Source: Undaria pinnatifida | Lineage: Eukaryota > Sar > Phaeophyceae > Laminariales > Alariaceae | Assembly (NCBI GenBank): GCA_012845835.1 | Contig: JABAKD010000005.1 | Coordinates: 4,121,655 to 4,185,654 of the forward strand | DNA: 64,000 bases | Reading direction: 5' to 3' | Shown: one piece after another, positions 35,393-47,400 of the stretch | Position numbering within the stretch: the first letter of the stretch is position 1 | Layout of the letters: each line of letters opens with the position of its first letter | Position numbers and translations under genes: made by a program | Notes under the pieces: model-generated | Databases searched by the model: none | Seen by the model: the letters and a program-made list of their open reading frames with translations, nothing else | Told to the model about the DNA's origin: nothing

Positions 35393-36362
35393 CAGCACGT
35401 TCTTTATAGAACGTTAAGTTGTGGTTTATTATACCAGCATCGTTTTTTGAGAACTATGCCTAAATAAATGCGTGCTCTTCGTCTTTCAGGAATACAAATG
35501 TACTTCACATGGTGTGTGCGTTCAAGTTCCTGCTTCCAGCATGTTTTTTTTGGCACTGCGCTCCTTTACATCTTAAGTTGTAGTTTTTCTGTCTCTATCC
35601 TTGACAAGCGCGTGCCTGGTGTTTATGCACTGCGATAATTATTGATGATCGACTTAGAGAGAGAGCTATTAATAAGTGTACAGGACCTAGGTGCTACGTG
35701 AGTGGTGGAAGGATATGCCAAGCAAGTCCTCCGACGTGCCCATCATGGATTGGGCGAATGGATGATAATAACAAACTCATAATCATAATCGTCTCTATCC
35801 TGTACCGTTGTACTATATATGGACCTCTTGGCATTTTCAAGTCGCCAGTTGCGCCATTTGTGCTTCTTTTCCGCCTTTCTACTGAATGTCTATTCCTCCT
35901 TCCGCAAGCGTAGCGGGCGGCGCCCAGCCGCCCGCGAGCGAAGCCCTTGTATTATATATATATCGTGCAATTCACCAAATATAGAGAAAAGACACGGTGT
36001 CACGTCTCTTACACATTTGCGGTGAGCACTCCAATAATAACAAGAGCACGCCCACGGCTATGAACACACCAAACGCAGTTTGATCCTCAGGGTTCATTCA
36101 GTCGGTCACATTATCTGCATGGTATGATCAATCCCATCTCATGGTGGTGTCATCGCAAAGAAGCCAGAATGATCTCTCTGAACACGTGACGGTCAAGTAA
36201 GCATTTTGCTCGCTATAAAAATGTCGGAAACATCATCATCATCGTTCCGTGGTGCATTCGACCAGAAGCACCGTTAACGATTTCTACATCGGCATGAGCA
36301 GCGGCATAATAAGAGCGTACGAGTAGCAGCAGTTAGATACGTTGTTGGCTCTCACCCGCCAG
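35393..36362. other. Unassigned stretch downstream of the small gene
   Basis: No exon or repeat family recognised; the 3' end signals of the upstream gene are not obvious. Confidence 0.3.
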
Positions 36363-36511
36363 CGTCCGTCGCAGCCGTCGCCGAAGGATTGGGCCCGTCG
36401 TCCAAGCGCACGAAGCAGGCCGTCGGCACCCCGATGGGAAACGGAGGATCCTCGACGCTCATCTTCTCCAAGATGTACACGAAGTATACTTCAGATCGCT
36501 ACTCCGTCTAA
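36363..36511 (+). CDS. Possible terminal exon, hypothetical protein
   Basis: Acceptor cacccgccag, two bases plus 48 codons and TAA. It reads AEGLGPSSKRTKQAVGTP, then SSTLIFSKMYTKYTSDRYSV. The starting phase matches the donor at 33400, but linking them is speculative. Confidence 0.3.
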
Positions 36512-38394
36512 ATTCTACTGGTGCATACTACTGCTATGTCTGCTACTGCTGCGATCGCTGCTGCTATCGTTTGTTCGTTAGAAGGCCTGAGCTGCTCCAG
36601 TCATCAGAGATACTATAGTATCTCTCTTAGCAGGATATCTTCGATTCATCAACTAGATATTCGAGCTGCGATGATACCCGATGCTTGCTGCTTGAAGTCC
36701 TATTTCTTCTGCGGCTGTCTGTGCGTTTGGCGACGAGCACACAATGGGTGGGTTCTCCTCCCCCCTTCCCCCTTCTCAAGAGAGATGGAGAACGGGGAGA
36801 GAGATGGTCAGGCCTTGAGCACACAGCCAGGATATACCCAGCGAACCAACCACGACAACACAACAACTCGAGGAGTATGCGCAGCAGACCTGGTACACCA
36901 CCACCAGCTGTTCATTCTTGCGCCCCGCGTGGATCTTTTCAATAAAACATCCGTGCGGGTATCTATCTAGAGCATCTAGACTAGCGCAGCACCAGGTATC
37001 TCTTTTTTCGGACTGTTTGTTGCATGCAACCAGTAACCAGCAGCACCTAACCGTGTGATAAACACACTGGATACTGGATACAGAACCACAAAGATCGGTC
37101 CCGCTTTTGAAAGGAGTCGGATTCCTGGGGGGGCGGTGTTGTTCCATGTTTTGGAAGAAAGCGAGCCCAAACCACAAACGCCACACAAAACCATAAAACC
37201 ACCACACCGAAAAAAACGCAAAGAAACTTTTGGCAGAGTCCCCTATAGAGTGCAACAGCTCAGCACAGCCCTCCTGCTAAGGAGCACAAGAGAAGGCCCT
37301 GCAGGTGAGCTCTAAGGGTATGGGGCAGTGTCGGTGGGACGGTCGGTGTGGTGTAGAGCTCTCCCCGCCCGCACTACAGGCATGGATTACCGACTATACT
37401 TTTTCGTGCATAATGCTCGTGGTAACTACATCAATACGGTTGGTAATATAAGGATCGTTTTGAATTCATCGTAATGGTTCAACAGTCCTTACAATTAAAC
37501 CCAGGATGGTGCGCTCCATAAATGCGCTTTGGTTGCTTTTGACTTCCAAACACTTAAATCAAGTGAAACTGCATTTCGGGTCGGCACTTTCCTCCTGTTT
37601 GACTGAACATCTGCGGCTAACTGCTGTGTTGATGTGCCTCTGCTGCTCCTGCTACTGCTGCTTCTGTCATACGCAATCCTCCACGATCTAGCATACTCTG
37701 CCTTCGTGTCTGGCCTCCATGGCCAGGTTCTCTCTAGTCTTGTGCGTGTGAGGCTTCGTCCGTGAGCCGCCCTCTTTCGGAGGTCGTGTAGTCTGAGAGG
37801 CAAGCGTGAAGGGTGTGTGTTGATGTGTTGCCAGTAAGTCCGGAAATATAAGAAGCATTTTATTCTTTATTTTCCTTTGTCAAGGTCATTATAATTTGGA
37901 ACGTAGTGATTGGTGTTGCGATTTGAACCGTCACGTCCTCTCTTTTCTGTACTTGTACTCTTTCTTCAGATTAATTTTCGCTCTCGCACGAGGTCTCTTC
38001 ACGAAGCAGCACGAGAGGAGCAGCACCAGGAGCAGCAACAGCAGGAGCGAGCTGGCAGGACAAGCAGCCGGAGCAGCTCAGCAGGAGCAGTAACAGCAGT
38101 AGCAACAGTAGCAGCAACAACAGCAGCAACAGCAGCAACAGCAGCAGCGACGACAACAGGAGAAACAGCGGTAACAGCAACATCAACGACACCAGAAGAA
38201 GCAGCAGCACCAGCGAGCGGCGGCGCAACACCGCAGACGAGGGAGAGAGCAAGAAGAGGAGTTACACATACACCCTGCAACTTCAACCTTTATTCGTGTC
38301 GCCAAAGCGACCCCCGTTCCCGTTGATGTCCACTCCTTTCTAAGGTGAACAGAAGCTGCTTGTTGTTGCTTGTTGCTTGTTGCTTGTTGCTCAC
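36512..38394. other. Mostly unassigned; (CAG)-like patch 38020-38215
   Basis: cagcagcaacagcag-type repeats lie at 38020-38215. The rest has short open frames on both strands without splice or family support. Confidence 0.35.
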
Positions 38395-38668
38395 TCAGAT
38401 CCGGGGTCACATAGCGGGCCCTCCTCCCCCCTCCCCACTACAGCAGTACGTGCCTTCATTTTTATCACGAGCAGAATTCAGCATCTTCTTCCCTCGTTGG
38501 CGTCGAATTGTACTTACCCACGCTGTTACGCGTTCTCAGCAGTTGATCCTTTTTTTGCATTTTTGCAAATAGAGTCAAATCTCACTACGGTGAGAAATCG
38601 AACCCAAGGACCAACGCTAGTAGTATTCGAGGGTAACCGCTAGACCACCCAGGGCGATGTGGTGTCCT
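38395..38668 (-). mobile_element. tRNA-headed SINE, copy B (most complete)
   Basis: On the minus strand the head (38668-38590) has A-box tggtctagcggtta and B-box gggttcgattt, with tRNA-like spacing. The body follows: gcaactgctgagaacgc-like, aattcgacgccaacgaggga, gctgaattctgctcgtgat, ggcacgtactgctgtagtgg. It ends at the cagatccggggtcac side. Bodies at 8700 and 48798 match. Confidence 0.7.
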
Positions 38669-38789
38669 GACCCTGTCGCGGCATCGTTTTACTCTCTGAA
38701 CAATCAGCGAGACCGCGCCACCATTCCACAGCCAGCATACATACACAAGGTTTTTCGGCGGCTTTCGCCGCCACGGTAAGGGCCGTTCT

Positions 38790-39208
38790 CATCGGAGATA
38801 TGAATGTCCTACATTTCTTCTATTTTTTCCAAGATTTCCATGAAAAAACGTCTGCTTTATTATGGAGCGCGGGGGTGTTTGCCTTTCCCCCCCTGATTTT
38901 TGAAAGCCGAGCCTTATAGAGAGACCGCCACCACCCACACCAGCAGTCATGCGCGTCGTCACACAGCAAGCATGAGCGGACATCCCGGAAGACCGCAGAG
39001 GAAAGCACACAGGCCAAGTAGATTCGTGCAATCCGGCGACAGCAGCCCCTGGTGTCAGGAGCATGCCGAGCACGACGAGGACACCAGCGATAGCCTTCTT
39101 CACGTTTCTGCGCCTCGCGTCTGGATAATTGGGAAGGCTGAATCGTTGTTTCGTCCGACTCGAGGATGAGTCCTCCAGAGGCCCAGGCCGCTTCCTTCCA
39201 TCGGCCAT
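38790..39208 (-). CDS. Possible first exon with signal anchor
   Basis: From ATG at 39208, basic residues (DARRRNVKKA) precede a hydrophobic stretch AGVLVVLGMLLTPGAAVAG at about residues 39-57. That is an N-terminal membrane anchor or signal peptide with an A-x-A-like end. The splice donor is unclear (GCCT|gtgtgc near 39013 is one choice), so most of the open frame below about 39000 is probably not coding. Family unknown. Confidence 0.35.
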
Positions 39209-40690
39209 AATGTTGGACCAACTTGGTCAACGTTTAAAGCTACCCGGTGGTCCCAGCGTTGAGCCACGGCGCTAGTCGGAGCAATGCCTCCGAAATATGG
39301 AAATCGACGACAGGATTTCATAACTCATGACTGTTAACTTTTCCATATTTTTTGGGGCTGAAGAATTTCACAAATTATGACAGAACACCTCCGTATTTTT
39401 ATGACACATGTCACAAATATGGAAACTTGAGAAAGGTAGGCAATTTCAGACAGAAAAAGGTCTCCGATAAGAACGGCCCTAAGTGACGCGATCCCAAGAT
39501 TTGTGAAAACGGTGCATTGTGTGTGAGCTTTTGTGTTGTGTTTCGATCGTATAGTTGCAGATGTGTGGTGTTTCATTGTTTGTTGTGTTCGCTCATTTAC
39601 CAGTAAACATGCTGGTTATCACACTCAATAATCATATGAAAATGAGTCAAATTAAACAAAACCGTCCTTCCTTTGCCGTACCCTTGAACTGCACCGCTGA
39701 ATTCGAACACGCTGCTGTCCCGAGGAGCCGTTGGGCACAAAGAGAGATGGTTGTATAGCCGTTCGGGACAGAGATATATGGTTGTATAGTCCGAGAACCC
39801 GTCCGGCACAAAGAAAGGGACCAACAGAGGCAGCGACTCACGGACTACAGCAGTGATGCATGACATAGAGTGATATCGTGTGAAAGAGATGAGAAAGGAA
39901 AAAAGGAAGAACAATCTGTCAACTGCGCTGAAACCGCAAAATGAGACTCGGGGAGAGAAGAGAGAGACAGAAACACAGATCAAATATCAGACAGAGACAG
40001 ACCCAGAGAGAGAGGGAGAGAGAGGGAGGGAGGAGAGAGAGACTGCACAGATACAGTGATGAATGACACAGAGAGAAAGACTGCGCAGATACAAGTGTAG
40101 TGATCAGCGACAGACTGATTGAGTGTGAAAAATCCAGCTATCGACTGAAGAGCCCGAGAGAGGTCGACTGTACTCTGAAACCAGGTAGTTAATGTCGTCT
40201 AGAACGGCTGACGGAGCAGCAAAATGAACATTCCGAGAAAGTCGTTAATCGAACAGGTGAAGCGTTTTCATTGAAAGATGAGCGTTTATAGATAGACCTG
40301 GCATAAACGATTGCCTCGCCTTTCCGTTTGGACGCCCTCGGCCACCCGGAGCGTTGAACTGATCCCATCATGGCATTGTCTCTGCTGCCGACAAACATAA
40401 AGTCGAAACGTCGAAAATCGCGAACCTGGACTGTTAAGCGTTGCTCCTCTAGTGAGGCACCCGAGCGCTCGGATCGCACATAAATACATGTGCAGCATTA
40501 CCGGGTAGTATTTTTGGGTTTTGTTAGCACTCTATTAATAGTGATTTTGTGAGTATTTTAATGTGCTGCCCACAACAATAGTGGTGGTGGGGATGGTTTC
40601 GAAACAAAGAGTAAAGCTTAAGCTCACCACGCTTACTTCCCCATGTTTTCATGCATATCGTGTGTCGATTTAACTCCTCCACTATAGCCA
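39209..40690. other. Unassigned stretch with AGAGAGAG patches
   Basis: 39990-40060 is purine-rich (gagagagggagaga). No exon recognised. Confidence 0.35.
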
Positions 40691-41035
40691 CAAAATTAGG
40701 TGTATCACGCAGCTTGCAAAGATGAGAATCGACCCTAAAATTATCGAACTCACAGCTGACGTGTTTTTTTTTTTTTTTTTTTACAGTTGCAGCTGCTGCT
40801 CGGAGAAGGCTCCTCAGCTTTTCTTGAACGTATTTTTGAGCTTTTGCCGTACTAGCGTGCCATGAGGATCACCCCTCGGCCCGAAACTCGCTCATTTTGC
40901 TCCCCGACCCCGACTGTGTCGGAGGAAGCCTCGGGCGTGCTTGCATCGTGCCCGGCCGGCCGGCTGGCAGGGTGTGCTGTACTCATTTTGTGCAAAATTA
41001 TTTCGAATACGTCAGCTGTGATATCGGCTAGTTGA
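40690..41035. repeat. CAGCTTGCAAAG-family repeat, possible inverted pair
   Basis: 40695-40760 (gtatcacgcagcttgcaaag ... gaactcacagctgacgtg) is a clear copy. Around 40995-41020, ttcgaatacgtcagctgtga is an inverse piece, so the two may bound one element. Confidence 0.45.
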
Positions 41036-41797
41036 GCGGTCGATACTGAATTCCCCTCTATACTAACTTAACGTAAGTTTGTCCCCGGAAAGGGTTTCCA
41101 GTGAAGGCGTTAAGCGGTCTAGATTCATCGTTGCAAGCTGCGTGCTTCATGAGTCTCGTGGCCAATACATATAGAGTACTCGCATATAGGGGAGAAGAGA
41201 GGAGAGAGGTCCAGGAACATATCTTATATATGGTTGACCTGCTAAACGATTATACAGCGGCATACGTCCGAGTTACGCGGTGGTTTGACGATGACTGCTG
41301 CTGCAGTTGTATTAGTCCTGCTATACTACCCACCGCACTCTTACGTACCTGGCATATGATACGACAGTCATGGATTTCTCGTCGTCCCGACCGTTCCATT
41401 GCTTTCTCCCTTCAACATACAAACCCCCTCCACACTCGCTCCACCTCATGCTTGCTACAATATGAACTGACTTAGTACCGCAGCCTACCCCTCGCCAGTA
41501 ATTCGTCGCTTCTACGGTACATCTCAGCTTCGTTTACTTCCTGTCTTGCGGACGTGTCTTGCGGGAATGCGCGGAGCTATAGGCGGGCGTCAGCCCGCCG
41601 CGGCGAAGCCCCCCTGTTATTACTTGCTATCCTCCTTCGCTTGATTGAAACATTGATGCGATCAGTAAAAACCGAATGAAATACCTGCGGAAGGAACCTT
41701 AGATAACTTGTATCGACAATGTGTATCACAACCAACGGCATAGACTACTCCGGCTACCTCGTCAGTTGAGGAGCGCCCGAATACTTCTAACACATAC

Positions 41798-41995
41798 CAC
41801 AGAGAGTAACGGTAAAGTCGGAAACGCAAACGATGGTCGCACCTCCCCCACTCATTGCAGGCTCGCCGTCGCCGCTGCCTGGCTCGGAGTCGCCGCCCGT
41901 GCCGTTCCGAACCGTAACCGTGACGCTCCCGCCGACCGCTGTCCCATCCGCCCTCATGAGGCCGATGCTTACTAACGTATGTTCAGGAAACGTTG
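41798..41995 (-). CDS. Possible exon of an extracellular repeat-type protein
   Basis: Acceptor tttccag, then FPEHTLVSIGLMRADGTAV and SVTVTVRNGTGGDSE, GSGDGEPAM, up to donor TGTG|gtatgt. The P-x-H-x-L-V ... V-x-V-x-V ... G-x-G-D-G spacing recalls repeats common in secreted bacterial and algal proteins. This is resemblance only. The frame also stays open upstream without an intron. An upstream minus open frame (42315-42060) may belong to the same gene. Confidence 0.35.
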
Positions 41996-42569
41996 CTGGA
42001 AATGGCGCACCGGTACCATCGTTGCCGTAATTTCGGCGTTGGGTTTCTCCGCAGAAGAAGCGGCAGATTCAGATCCTGCCGTTTCGGTAGAGATGGACAG
42101 TCTCTGGATGATTGCAAGCTTGCTGGTGCTGAAGAAGTTAACGCCCTCAGCGTGAAGGCGTCGGGGTTATCCCTCAACGTGTTGTTAATAATCCCTTTCT
42201 CGTCCATGGCGTTCCAGACTGCCGTGAACGTGCCGGGCGTGGGCATAGCCCGTTCGACGGCAAGAACAGCAAGCTCGAGGCCGAACGTCCGCCCCTTAAT
42301 TTTCTTTCTCAGCAAACCCTCCCCGTATGACGTTTAGGCCGAACGAAAAAAAAGGCGGTCAGTCCGCAGATGCTAATGAGAAAGGTGGGCTCTCGAGGTA
42401 CATCACAAGAAATCAACTACAGTAATAAATTTATAAAATAGATGTGATGTTTGATCTAGCTCAAAATTCCCCGCCTAAAGTATAAATACCAACACTTACC
42501 ATTATAGTGGACAAAAAATAGGACCCCTCCTAATAACAACTCACCCTTACCTGGTATAGTATAGTACAA

Positions 42570-42655
42570 GTACCAACAACGCAGCTTGCAAAGATGAGTA
42601 TTGACCTGAAATTCGTCGAACTCACGGCTGACGTCCTTGAAATATTTTTTATAAA
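42570..42655 (+). repeat. CAGCTTGCAAAG-family repeat copy
   Basis: cgcagcttgcaaagatgagt and gtcgaactcacggctgacgt, followed by gaaatattttttataaaa as in the 44505 copy. Confidence 0.6.
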
Positions 42656-42899
42656 ATCAACATTGTATGTATAATAGATACCAGGTATACATACATGCCC
42701 AACGACGTCCAGCACACCCAGGCCCGGGTCTGTACGTAGTACGTTTTTACACATGCAGATCCTTGTTCTTTCCTTAGAGAGGCACAAACTCCGTGGTCAC
42801 AAGCTACGTTTTTTTTATGCCCGTATGTACGAGGCAAAGCACAGATAATACCAAAAATACGCGGTATCACTCGCACGTGTAGGTGACCGCGGTTGACCC

Positions 42900-43525
42900 C
42901 TTTGACCATCCCTGACCGCTGCTACCCTGAACTTAGTATGATATATACGGCCGAAAGACGTCTTGACGCGTCCCATAATATCTGTCTCCTAGATATTAAT
43001 CGGCATGTGTACGTCCTCCTGGACGTTCCTGTTGACCGATTCCGCCTGTTAACTCGTTTGTTGCATCGTTTTCAGGCCACCGGCGGGGAGCGTGCGAGGG
43101 TAAGAGTTTCCATCTGGCGTGGCACTTGAGCATGGCTAAGGGTTTACTATCGGCACACGGGGACATAACGGCTGCGCTAGACTTCAGATTACACCGCTTC
43201 CCGCAGCCCCGGCTGCCACTACAACTACAGCTACGGCCACAGGCGCAGGCGCTACCACAAGCACCACGGCCACAACTTACGGTAGGGTTAGTAAGGCGCG
43301 GCCTGCAGGGACGGCAGCAGCAAGCGTATCGACGGCGGTAGCAGAAATATCGGCAGCGGTAGCAGTGGTAGCGGCTAATAGCTGCAGCAGCAGCACTACC
43401 GACGGCCTCGGGTGGGGTCGGTCGGTCGGTCGGGAGGGAGGGAGGGAAAGAAGGGAACGAGGGCCGAGACCGACGGACGGACGGACGGACGGACATACGT
43501 AGGAAGGACCAGACAAACGCGAAGC
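42900..43525 (+). promoter_or_regulatory. Presumed promoter / 5' UTR region of the GTPase gene
   Basis: The 500 bases before the ATG at 43526 contain ggtcggtcggtcgg (43416-43432) and a (GGAC)n tract at 43474-43494. No TATA box stands out. Assignment rests on position only. Confidence 0.35.
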
Positions 43526-44422
43526 ATGGCAAAGCTTTGCGAAGCGCCCGGAACGCCCCGCCACACTCAAGACGGCGACAGCGTCAACAGCAGCAGCACC
43601 GGAGGTGGCGGTGGGCCCCAGGTCAGCACTGCTCACGACTTTCCGGACATGGTTGGTGAGACGATGGAGGGGGGGGGGGTAGAGGCGGAGCAGGAGCCAG
43701 AGGTGGTGAGAGCGGGGATTGGGGCGGGGGTGGGGGTGGTGGGGGGGGTGGGAGTAGAGACGGGGGCGGAGGTGGGAGTGGGTGGGGAAGATATGACCTC
43801 AGGGGTGGGTGGGGTTGGTGGGACCGACGGGGTCGCATGGAGTGAAGAAATGGCGCCGGAGGAGGCGTTGTTAGTGGGGGGTGCAGGCGAGCGGCAACCG
43901 TTGGTGGCGGGAGCGACGGCAATAATCGCTGGTGCCGGTGGTGCTGTTGCTGCTGCCGATTCTGCTGCGGCCGACCCGTCTGCTGCGGGTTTAGGCGGCG
44001 GTGACGGCGATGGCCGGAGCAGTCCTCAGACAGGAGGCGGTGCCGTTATTGGTGGCGGTACCGGCAGCGGTATCAGCGGTGGCGGCGGTGGCGGCGGTGG
44101 CGGGGGCGGTAGTGGCGGGGGTGGAGGCGGTCGTAGGCGAAGGCGCCGAAGCGCCGCTGTGAGACAGGCGGCGCGCAGCGCCGGCGGTACCAGGAAGGCG
44201 GGGCAATCGAGGGGGGCGGAGGCGGAGGAAACTCTTGATGTCGGCGAGAAAGATGCAGCGATGGAGGTGGACGGGATGGAGGGGGGAGGCGGGATGCTGG
44301 AGGGGGGTATGGTGGATGAGCCGGCGGAGGACGTGTGCGAAGAGGATGACGAGGGAAACGTGGAGTATAAGCTCAAACTCGTCGACCCGCCGTTGGATCG
44401 GCTGGAGCACCTCTTCACACAG
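43526..44422 (+). CDS. GTPBP1-like: GTPase gene exon 1
   Basis: 299 codons, phase 0 out, donor CACAG|gtacgt. Low-complexity Gly/Val/Ala-rich with a basic GGRRRRRRSAA patch, ending in the conserved KLVDPPLDRLEHLFTQ. In-frame sequence extends upstream to 43412 but without ATG. Confidence 0.85.
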
Positions 44423-47400
44423 GTACGTACGTTTGTTTGTTCATTCGTTTGGAGTTCACGTATTGCATTGTTGAACACTATTGATGAGGTTTTGGCTCAT
44501 GACAACAACTTACTAAAAACGGGCAACCGGTGTATTATGCAGCTTGCAAAGATGAGTATCGGCCCTAAATTTGTCGAACTCACAGCTGATGTTGTTGGAA
44601 TATTTTTATAAAAATAGAACACCAACGCCAAAAATATCAATACATGGATATCAACATCAACGCGAACACCGCCACCAACATTACCACCGATACCAACACC
44701 AATATCGCCGCCAATACCACCACCAACGCCGCCACCACCACCACCAACGCCGCCACCACCACCACCACCGCCTCCACCACCAGCGTCATCATCACCACCG
44801 CCACCCACACCCTTGGAACTATATCACCGCCGCCACCATCGACACCACCTACACTCGCTTGAACGCCATCAATATTTCCCGTTCTATGTTTTTTCTCCGC
44901 TTTCGATCGGGGTCAGATGAACTGGCGGCTGAACGAGGGTCGCGGGGCTTGCATGTACATGCTGGGGTATGAGGACGATGGCAAAGCAACAGGCATATCG
45001 CCCGGCGAGCTGAGCGCGTCCATCAAGACCCTGCGGGTGATGGTGGAAGCTGTGGGGGCTAACATTGCCAACATGGAGGTATGGCAGCGTTGGGCATCGT
45101 ATAATATCGAATGTTTCGATACGATATATCCAAATCGGCATTCGATACCGATACTTGTACCAATATCATATGTCGTAGGAGAATGTTCGACGTGTCGAAT
45201 ATCGGAATCGCGTCGGTTTTATTTTTCGTTTGTCGATCATGACCTTGAGGTTGATGATGGAAGCAGTCGGGACCAAGATCGCTAACATGGAGGCGGGAGT
45301 GGAGAGAGGACGGGGCGGAAGACGAGTTTCTATTTTTCACGGAGTTTTTTTCCGTAATTCGTCTTTTGTTAATTTGTTGAGAAGTTTTATTTGTATGTGT
45401 TGCGTGTGTGCAAGTCTGTAAACTTGGTAAACTTGTAAAAAAAATGTACATTTGTACGAAGTTAGTTCGTATTGGTACCACGTGATTTTTTGGTGATTTT
45501 TGCTACTTGTATTTTTGTCACTCGTAATTTTGCAGGTCCAAGCCGGGGCTGGGGGAAAGAAGCTAAAGGTGGCCCGGGTTGCGGTTGTTCGGCAAGCCGC
45601 TGTCTTGGACGGCCTGCCGCCGGGCTCCGAGAGAAGGGGCCTGAGGTTAGTACTGTCATCCGTTTCTTCGATGGCTTCCTTCGCGGATCGGCTTCGCTGT
45701 CTCTCGCATTCTTCTGCGATGCCTCCCCCGCCGTTAATATTCGTATCGCACGCTTCCACTTTTCAGTTTTTGGACAAGCCGTGGTCACAGGTGTCGTCCC
45801 TTCTTCCCCCCGGTTCTTGCCTTCAATTTTTATCGCGCATAGATAGTGTTGAGCAATCCCACTGCCCGTCGATTTTTCATTGAGTGTAAAAGAAGGGGGA
45901 AAAAAAAGGTGTGTACTTTCCGCGAACGGCAAGAACTGTGCGAACGGCACATGGATTTTGCGAACGCGAACGCGAGTGTACGTGACATGCGTAGCATGCA
46001 CCCCTGATATACGCCCCGTGTTGAACTTTGTTGGGACTTCTGAAGGAAGGGCGGACGTAATTGACGATGACTGCGTCAACCACACCAAACGACGCGGCCT
46101 TTCTGAGGTAGGGTGGGCCTGCATGAACAACTCAGCAGCAACATTCATGGTTGTCGCACCTCCCACAGATCATCTACAGATCATACAGATCATCTAGATA
46201 ATACTAATCGTATAGATCCTGTACCTGCCGTTATAAGATGTTGTGCCGGATCTGCATACAGAGAGTACGGATTCAACCCGGCAAACATGTGCTGGATAGA
46301 TAGATCGTACAGATCGGACGGCTCTCACCCGGTATCGTGCGCTAGAACGTACAGATCTTCCTTGGAATGTCTAGTAGTACATCAAGCGGGGATAGACCAT
46401 CTGACCGACGTTTTCAGCCTTAATCCCCATACCTCCTTTTTCTATCAGTTCTAAAGTGTGCCCCCGCCCCCACCCTTCCTCCCCGCCCCATGGAGGCCAA
46501 GGGGCCGGCCCTAATCCTTATTACGTCATGAATCGTCATGTTTGTTTCACCTTTTTGCTTTTTGTTTATTTGACGTGGGCGGGCGGTGGGGGTAGGGTCG
46601 GCGTTCTCGGCCACGCCGGCGCGGGAAAGAGCACCCTCGTCAGCGTCCTCACCCGAGGCCTCAGCGACAACGGCCGGGGGCTGGCCCGCATGCAGGTGTT
46701 CCGCCACAACCACGAGGTCTTCAACGGCCGAACCAGCAGCATCTCCCAGCAAGGTTTGTTTCGTTTTGTTTTTTGGTTTTGTTTTGTTTTCACACTTTTT
46801 TCTGTTGTTATTATTTTTGTTACGTATGTGTTTCGATGTGCTTGCTTTGTTTCGATGTTCCGTTTTTTTCGTTTATTTTTTATGTGTTTGTTTGTTTGTT
46901 TCTTGGTAATAGGTTTGGCTTCGTTGTACAATATAGGCATATATGTATGATACTACGCCACCCCTCCCTCCTCTCCTCCTTCACCACCCTCCCTCCCCTT
47001 ACCTTGCCGCCCCCCCTACCCCCCTTAAAATATGTACCAGGTATACATTAGTTGACCTTGGTTGGCATCGACGCTGTAAAATTTTAAATGTATAGACGTA
47101 TTGGGGTTGGCGTTGATTCTCAACGACGCTGTAAAACATGCAAATCACCGCGTGAGCTAGACGACCAGGGTACCGTTATCTTGTTTTTTTGTTTTTTTTC
47201 GGCGGTCACCGTGAAGGTTATCGAGTATGATCATATTGTGCGGGGTGGAGAACCCTAACTCCGCGCAAGGGGAATTATCGCATCACGTAGTGTGAATATG
47301 GTAAGGCACCCACGAGGCAGTTACATAGTACCCATTGCTGTCTCTGGAGTGGCCACACCAGAAAACAAAGTAACTCATTGGCGCTCCCATCCATAAGCAA

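Noticed and set aside
41101..41475. A 124-codon plus open frame
   Set aside because: Starts at GTG, no splice context, irregular composition and no family.
43412..43525. In-frame extension upstream of the GTPase ATG
   Set aside because: It begins at GTG and is low-complexity GGTCGGTC and GGAC repeat; the first ATG at 43526 is the sensible start.
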